The position numbers and the translations under genes are program-made. From a bacterium (GTDB lineage Bacteria > UBP14 > UBA6098 > JAFGQG01), in NCBI GenBank assembly GCA_016930435.1, contig JAFGGQ010000082.1:1-10138 (forward strand): DNA of 10,138 nucleotides, in the 5' to 3' direction. The notes under the pieces are model-generated. The model searched no databases, was not told the DNA's origin, and saw only the letters and a program-made list of their open reading frames with translations. How positions within the stretch are numbered: the first letter of the stretch is position 1; the number at the start of each line of letters is the position of its first letter. Of the stretch, positions 7,334-10,138 are shown piece by piece.

Positions 7334-10138
7334 TTAATCTTCTTCCGGAATGTCCTCAGTATCCTGTTTTGGGATACTTCTCAGTTCAGCTTTCCCTTCA
7401 TTGGTAATCTCGATGAACATTGTAGGTGGTTCAGGATCCCGCCAGGAGTTCATGTACTTTTCGGATTGGTCCGCTTTATCTAACCGGGTGCCGGTAAGCC
7501 GGATGGTGAATTCACATTCCGGATCCCCTTCATAAGCTTCCACAATGATCTTGCTGCCTTCCTGGTAAGCATAAAGATATGCCGGCCCGTTCGCTGTGAC
7601 CATGATCTTTAAGCTATTCAGATCGACTGCTTTCTGGAATAGCCAGAGGTCAGTCCCTTTTTCCTGCTGATAAAGGTCGATCTCTGCCCTACCGGCAGTC
7701 AATTTCCCTTCGTCCAGAACATCGATGCGGTGACCTATAATCTCTCCGCCGTAGATAGAGTAATATTCTTCCCCTATCTTATAAGCGGGATCGATTTCGT
7801 AAACATTGATCTTATACATGGTGCTGGTACTTGCAAAATTACCATAATAAGAAGTATTGTTGCTATCATAAAATATTGGGGCTCTTATATTACTGGTGGC
7901 ATCGATACGACCGGTACCATTAGCCAAAATATCGTAAGAACCATAAGCACAATAGACGCGTGCTGATGCATCAGTATCTTCAAATCTGCCTCCCATCGTT
8001 GATCCAAAAGCATAAATACCGTAGGCCGCACCTGTTGCATAGATTCGATAGGAAGTATTTGAAGCAACTCCCACACCCAGATAATTAAGTTGGGCAGTAT
8101 TCAGTCTTGAGTTGCTTGCCGGATCCAAATAATATCCGGTGTTATTATGATCATAGAATATAGGAGCCCTGATCAAGCTTTTAACCGTTAGCTTGCCATC
8201 GGTAGTCAGAGCCATCGCTCCATCGGTTGCGGCATCAGCTTCATCCCTCCATAAGAATCCCCGGTCGGTTTCGTTATTGAAAGTAAAAGTCATAGCCCAG
8301 TCATTGAGGTAACCACCAAAACTTTGTCCGGAGGCCATCCCAATTGTATAGCTGGAGGATGGGTAAACCCGGATCTTATCATAGCTGCTATTACTCTGGC
8401 ATTCAATCTGGGATGCATTATAAACCCTGTGGCCGTTCATATTAATATCATAACTACCGGCGCTATTTCCCCTACTAAGGACACTATTAAGATCCTGTAA
8501 CTCATTCGTATTGCTCTGATCAAAGGAGGAAGCATGGAGACCGTCCAGCATATCGGCGTTAAGATTGGTAACCATGGTCGTGTTATCCACCTGTACCAAT
8601 CGATTGAGTCGAGTGTTCCCATTAGGATCAACATAGTAGGAACTGTTATTCCGATCGTAGATTATGTTCGGTCTTAGATCCGTAGCCCAGGTTTGCCCCC
8701 CTCCAGGATTAAGATAAAGGTCACCTACTATATTCATGGAAAAATTACCGGTATTATTTCTTAATTCCATATTATTAGCATCAATATCTATCCAGTTATC
8801 ACTATCAAAATCGCGTATTATTAAACCATAAGTACTATTAGCGCTTTTTACTTCTACATAACTGCCATCGGCCAATAGCAGGAATGGAGCTGTTCCTGCA
8901 GAGGTGTTTCCCGTAATACCTTCACAGTCTATTATCCAGTTATCACCCATGCCCAATTGACCGGTCATATTATCGCCGGTTTCGTTCACCCACTGGTCTT
9001 CTGTTCCACTCATATACCGGGTGTCGGCCTGGTTACGGGTTAAAAGGTCGGTCCCGGCATCATTATTCAAATAACCTTCTGCTGTAAGATCTGAATAAGC
9101 AGAGAAAGAATTATTATTCACGGAACCGCCACTGATAGTCAGGTTATCGGCAACTTCGTTATCAGCCCAGGGATTGGCGGTATTCACCCAGTTGCCGGCG
9201 ATGGTTTCGTTCTGATTAAGGTTGCCATAAGAAGGTTCTGCAGCAATCCATACCGGGTCTGTTTCCGACCAGGTGGTAATATAACCGGCATCGTTATTTA
9301 ATAAGGAAATGTTTTCCCCTTCCACCATCACGGAACTGACGATCTCATCCGTTCCCCAGGGATTGGCGGTATTCACCCAGTTGCCGGCGATGGTCTCGTT
9401 CTGGGATAACCGCCCAAAAGCGCTTTCATGTAAGCCATCCAACCGATCAGCGTTTAAATTGGTGACCACTGTATTAGAAGCCACTACAAAGGGAGCGGTC
9501 CCCGAAGCTACCGTGGATTGTATTTGATCTGCCACAGTGATAGCATAACCGGTAGCCACATCTATATTCAAAGTACCGGTCATATTATCACCGGTTTCGT
9601 CCACCCACTGGTCTTCTGTTCCACTCATATATCGTGCATCTGCCTGGTCACGGGTTAAAAGGTCGGTCCCGGCATCATTATTCAAATAACCTTCCGCTCC
9701 CAGGTCGGAGTAGGCGGAAAAATAACCATTTCCCAAAGTGCCTGCGTTTATGTTGCCGGCATTCTGGTAAAAGCTGCCGTGCTGACCATCCAGCAGGTCG
9801 GCATTCAGAGTGGACTGTAATGTCCCGTTATTCAAGGCCAGGTCTCCTGCAGCATTGCCCAGATACCCTTCCGCCCCCAGATCAGAGTAGGCCGAGTAAT
9901 TGCCGGTATTCAATTGTCCCGACAGGCTGGTGTTGGTCCCGGTAAGATCCAATGCCCCCCAATCGGGTGCCGCTGAACTTCCGTTTGAATGCAGAACCTG
10001 ATTGGCCGTTCCCCGATCCATCCCCTGAACGGTGGTGCCCGTAGCTGGATAATAAGCAAGGGCATACTGGTTCCCGGAGCCCACAACACCGGTGCCGAAA
10101 CCGTCCGAAAGACGAAAGTCGCCAGATACATCCGAGAA
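7334..10138 (-). CDS. Tail-fibre-like repetitive surface protein (5' end beyond window)
   Basis: The reading frame is open to the right edge: 18 more codons precede a GTG at 10082-10084, so that GTG is probably internal. The visible part is 934 residues, ending in TAA at 7334-7336. It is a mosaic of motifs known from phage tail fibres and large bacterial fibre proteins: three LNADxLDGxH motifs (9779-9808, 9428-9457, 8534-8563), three SAYSDLxAEGYL units, two DLLTRxQADxRYMSGTEDQW blocks, two NETIAGNWVNTANPW blocks, and three YDxNNxxYY motifs (8624-8665, 8120-8164, 7844-7879). These are beta-rich, Gly/Asn/Ser/Thr-rich repeats expected to trimerise into a fibre. The last ~155 residues (7337-7807) form a distinct non-repetitive domain with an acidic end. 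I see no S74 auto-cleaving chaperone and no T9SS tail. The role is inferred as adhesin or surface fibre. Genuine phage origin is possible, but no other phage gene is present. The family-type call is firm; function is not. Confidence 0.85.
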   Translation of the reverse strand, partial: FSDVSGDFRLSDGFGTGVVGSGNQYALAYYPATGTTVQGMDRGTANQVLHSNGSSAAPDWGALDLTGTNTSLSGQLNTGNYSAYSDLGAEGYLGNAAGDLALNNGTLQSTLNADLLDGQHGSFYQNAGNINAGTLGNGYFSAYSDLGAEGYLNNDAGTDLLTRDQADARYMSGTEDQWVDETGDNMTGTLNIDVATGYAITVADQIQSTVASGTAPFVVASNTVVTNLNADRLDGLHESAFGRLSQNETIAGNWVNTANPWGTDEIVSSVMVEGENISLLNNDAGYITTWSETDPVWIAAEPSYGNLNQNETIAGNWVNTANPWADNEVADNLTISGGSVNNNSFSAYSDLTAEGYLNNDAGTDLLTRNQADTRYMSGTEDQWVNETGDNMTGQLGMGDNWIIDCEGITGNTSAGTAPFLLLADGSYVEVKSANSTYGLIIRDFDSDNWIDIDANNMELRNNTGNFSMNIVGDLYLNPGGGQTWATDLRPNIIYDRNNSSYYVDPNGNTRLNRLVQVDNTTMVTNLNADMLDGLHASSFDQSNTNELQDLNSVLSRGNSAGSYDINMNGHRVYNASQIECQSNSSYDKIRVYPSSSYTIGMASGQSFGGYLNDWAMTFTFNNETDRGFLWRDEADAATDGAMALTTDGKLTVKSLIRAPIFYDHNNTGYYLDPASNSRLNTAQLNYLGVGVASNTSYRIYATGAAYGIYAFGSTMGGRFEDTDASARVYCAYGSYDILANGTGRIDATSNIRAPIFYDSNNTSYYGNFASTSTMYKINVYEIDPAYKIGEEYYSIYGGEIIGHRIDVLDEGKLTAGRAEIDLYQQEKGTDLWLFQKAVDLNSLKIMVTANGPAYLYAYQEGSKIIVEAYEGDPECEFTIRLTGTRLDKADQSEKYMNSWRDPEPPTMFIEITNEGKAELRSIPKQDTEDIPEED
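8961..9106 (-). repeat. In-frame direct repeat inside the fibre gene, copy 2
   Basis: Matches 9576-9721 with 18 mismatches in 146 aligned bases by my count (about 88%), including a 45-nt stretch that is identical (9035-9079 versus 9650-9694). It encodes the SAYSDL-AEGYL plus DLLTR-QAD-RYMSGTEDQW block. Only three residues differ over the 36 residues of the best-conserved part. Confidence 0.9.
9166..9214 (-). repeat. Short in-frame direct repeat in the fibre gene, copy 2
   Basis: A 49-bp block that encodes NETIAGNWVNTANPW. It differs from 9355-9403 at a single base. The displacement is 189 bp (63 codons). Confidence 0.9.
9355..9403 (-). repeat. Short in-frame direct repeat in the fibre gene, copy 1
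   Basis: Partner of 9166-9214 with 48 of 49 bases identical. It is nested between the two copies of the 146-bp repeat. Confidence 0.9.
9576..9721 (-). repeat. In-frame direct repeat inside the fibre gene, copy 1
   Basis: Partner of 8961-9106, displaced by 615 bp, which is exactly 205 codons, so the frame is kept. A third, partial and more diverged copy of the SAYSDLGAEGYL portion lies at about 9850-9900. Confidence 0.9.

Larger units (their letters stand above)
2569..10138 (-). other. Probable operon: fibre gene, Tyr-rich gene, 891-residue gene
   Basis: Three minus-strand genes follow each other with gaps of 48 bp (7286-7333) and 55 bp (5242-5296), each with its own ribosome-binding site. 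Neither gap contains a recognisable hairpin followed by a T-run on the minus strand, so read-through is likely. The promoter must lie right of the window. This is inferred from spacing and strand only. Confidence 0.6.

Noticed and set aside
8961-9721. Repeats as a CRISPR array
   Set aside because: The repeats are long, in frame, only two copies each and encode tail-fibre motifs; spacing and size do not fit CRISPR.
7334-10084. GTG at 10084 as the true start of the fibre gene
   Set aside because: The frame stays open for 18 more codons to the window edge with the same Gly/Asp-rich composition, and there is no ribosome site or signal peptide after the GTG.

Overview
The window comes from a bacterium of the FCB superphylum (the Bacteroidetes/Cloacimonadota/Marinimicrobia/Ignavibacteria breadth of lineages). 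The main reason is that three of the four genes end in a Por-secretion (type IX secretion system, T9SS) type A sorting domain. Two of these have the (N)P-x-PFN-x-S-x-x-IEY-x-L form that I associate with Cloacimonadota, Marinimicrobia, Ignavibacteria and similar candidate phyla rather than with classical Bacteroidetes. The phylum cannot be fixed from this window. The DNA is moderately AT-rich, and more so between genes.

Layout: all four real genes lie on the minus strand, so they read from the right edge to the left. The first (10138 to 7334, its 5' end beyond the window) encodes a large repetitive fibre protein built from phage-tail-fibre-type motifs. After 48 bp comes a 662-residue secreted protein (7285 to 5297) with an extraordinarily tyrosine-rich segment and a T9SS tail. 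After 55 bp comes an 891-residue secreted protein (5241 to 2566) made of carboxypeptidase-regulatory-like (transthyretin-like) beta-sandwich modules and a T9SS tail. These three probably form one transcription unit. A 416-bp AT-rich gap then separates a smaller paralogue of the 891-residue protein (2149 to 593, 518 residues), which shares its last ~190 residues. Past this last gene, the left 590 bp has no credible gene but holds a cluster of three palindromic intergenic repeats (164-310).

Taken together this is a surface or secreted-protein locus. The three T9SS substrates carry signal peptides, so they should cross the inner membrane by Sec and the outer membrane by the T9SS. They would then be anchored to or released from the surface, next to a fibre-like adhesin whose own export signal lies outside the window. 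No enzyme, regulator, transposase, CRISPR array, tRNA or rRNA is visible. The most unusual items are the Tyr/Trp-rich segment, recent in-frame DNA duplications inside the fibre gene, a fibre C-terminus that does not look like the usual S74 chaperone, a conserved ~100-residue module in front of the sorting domain in the two paralogues, and the palindromic repeat cluster.
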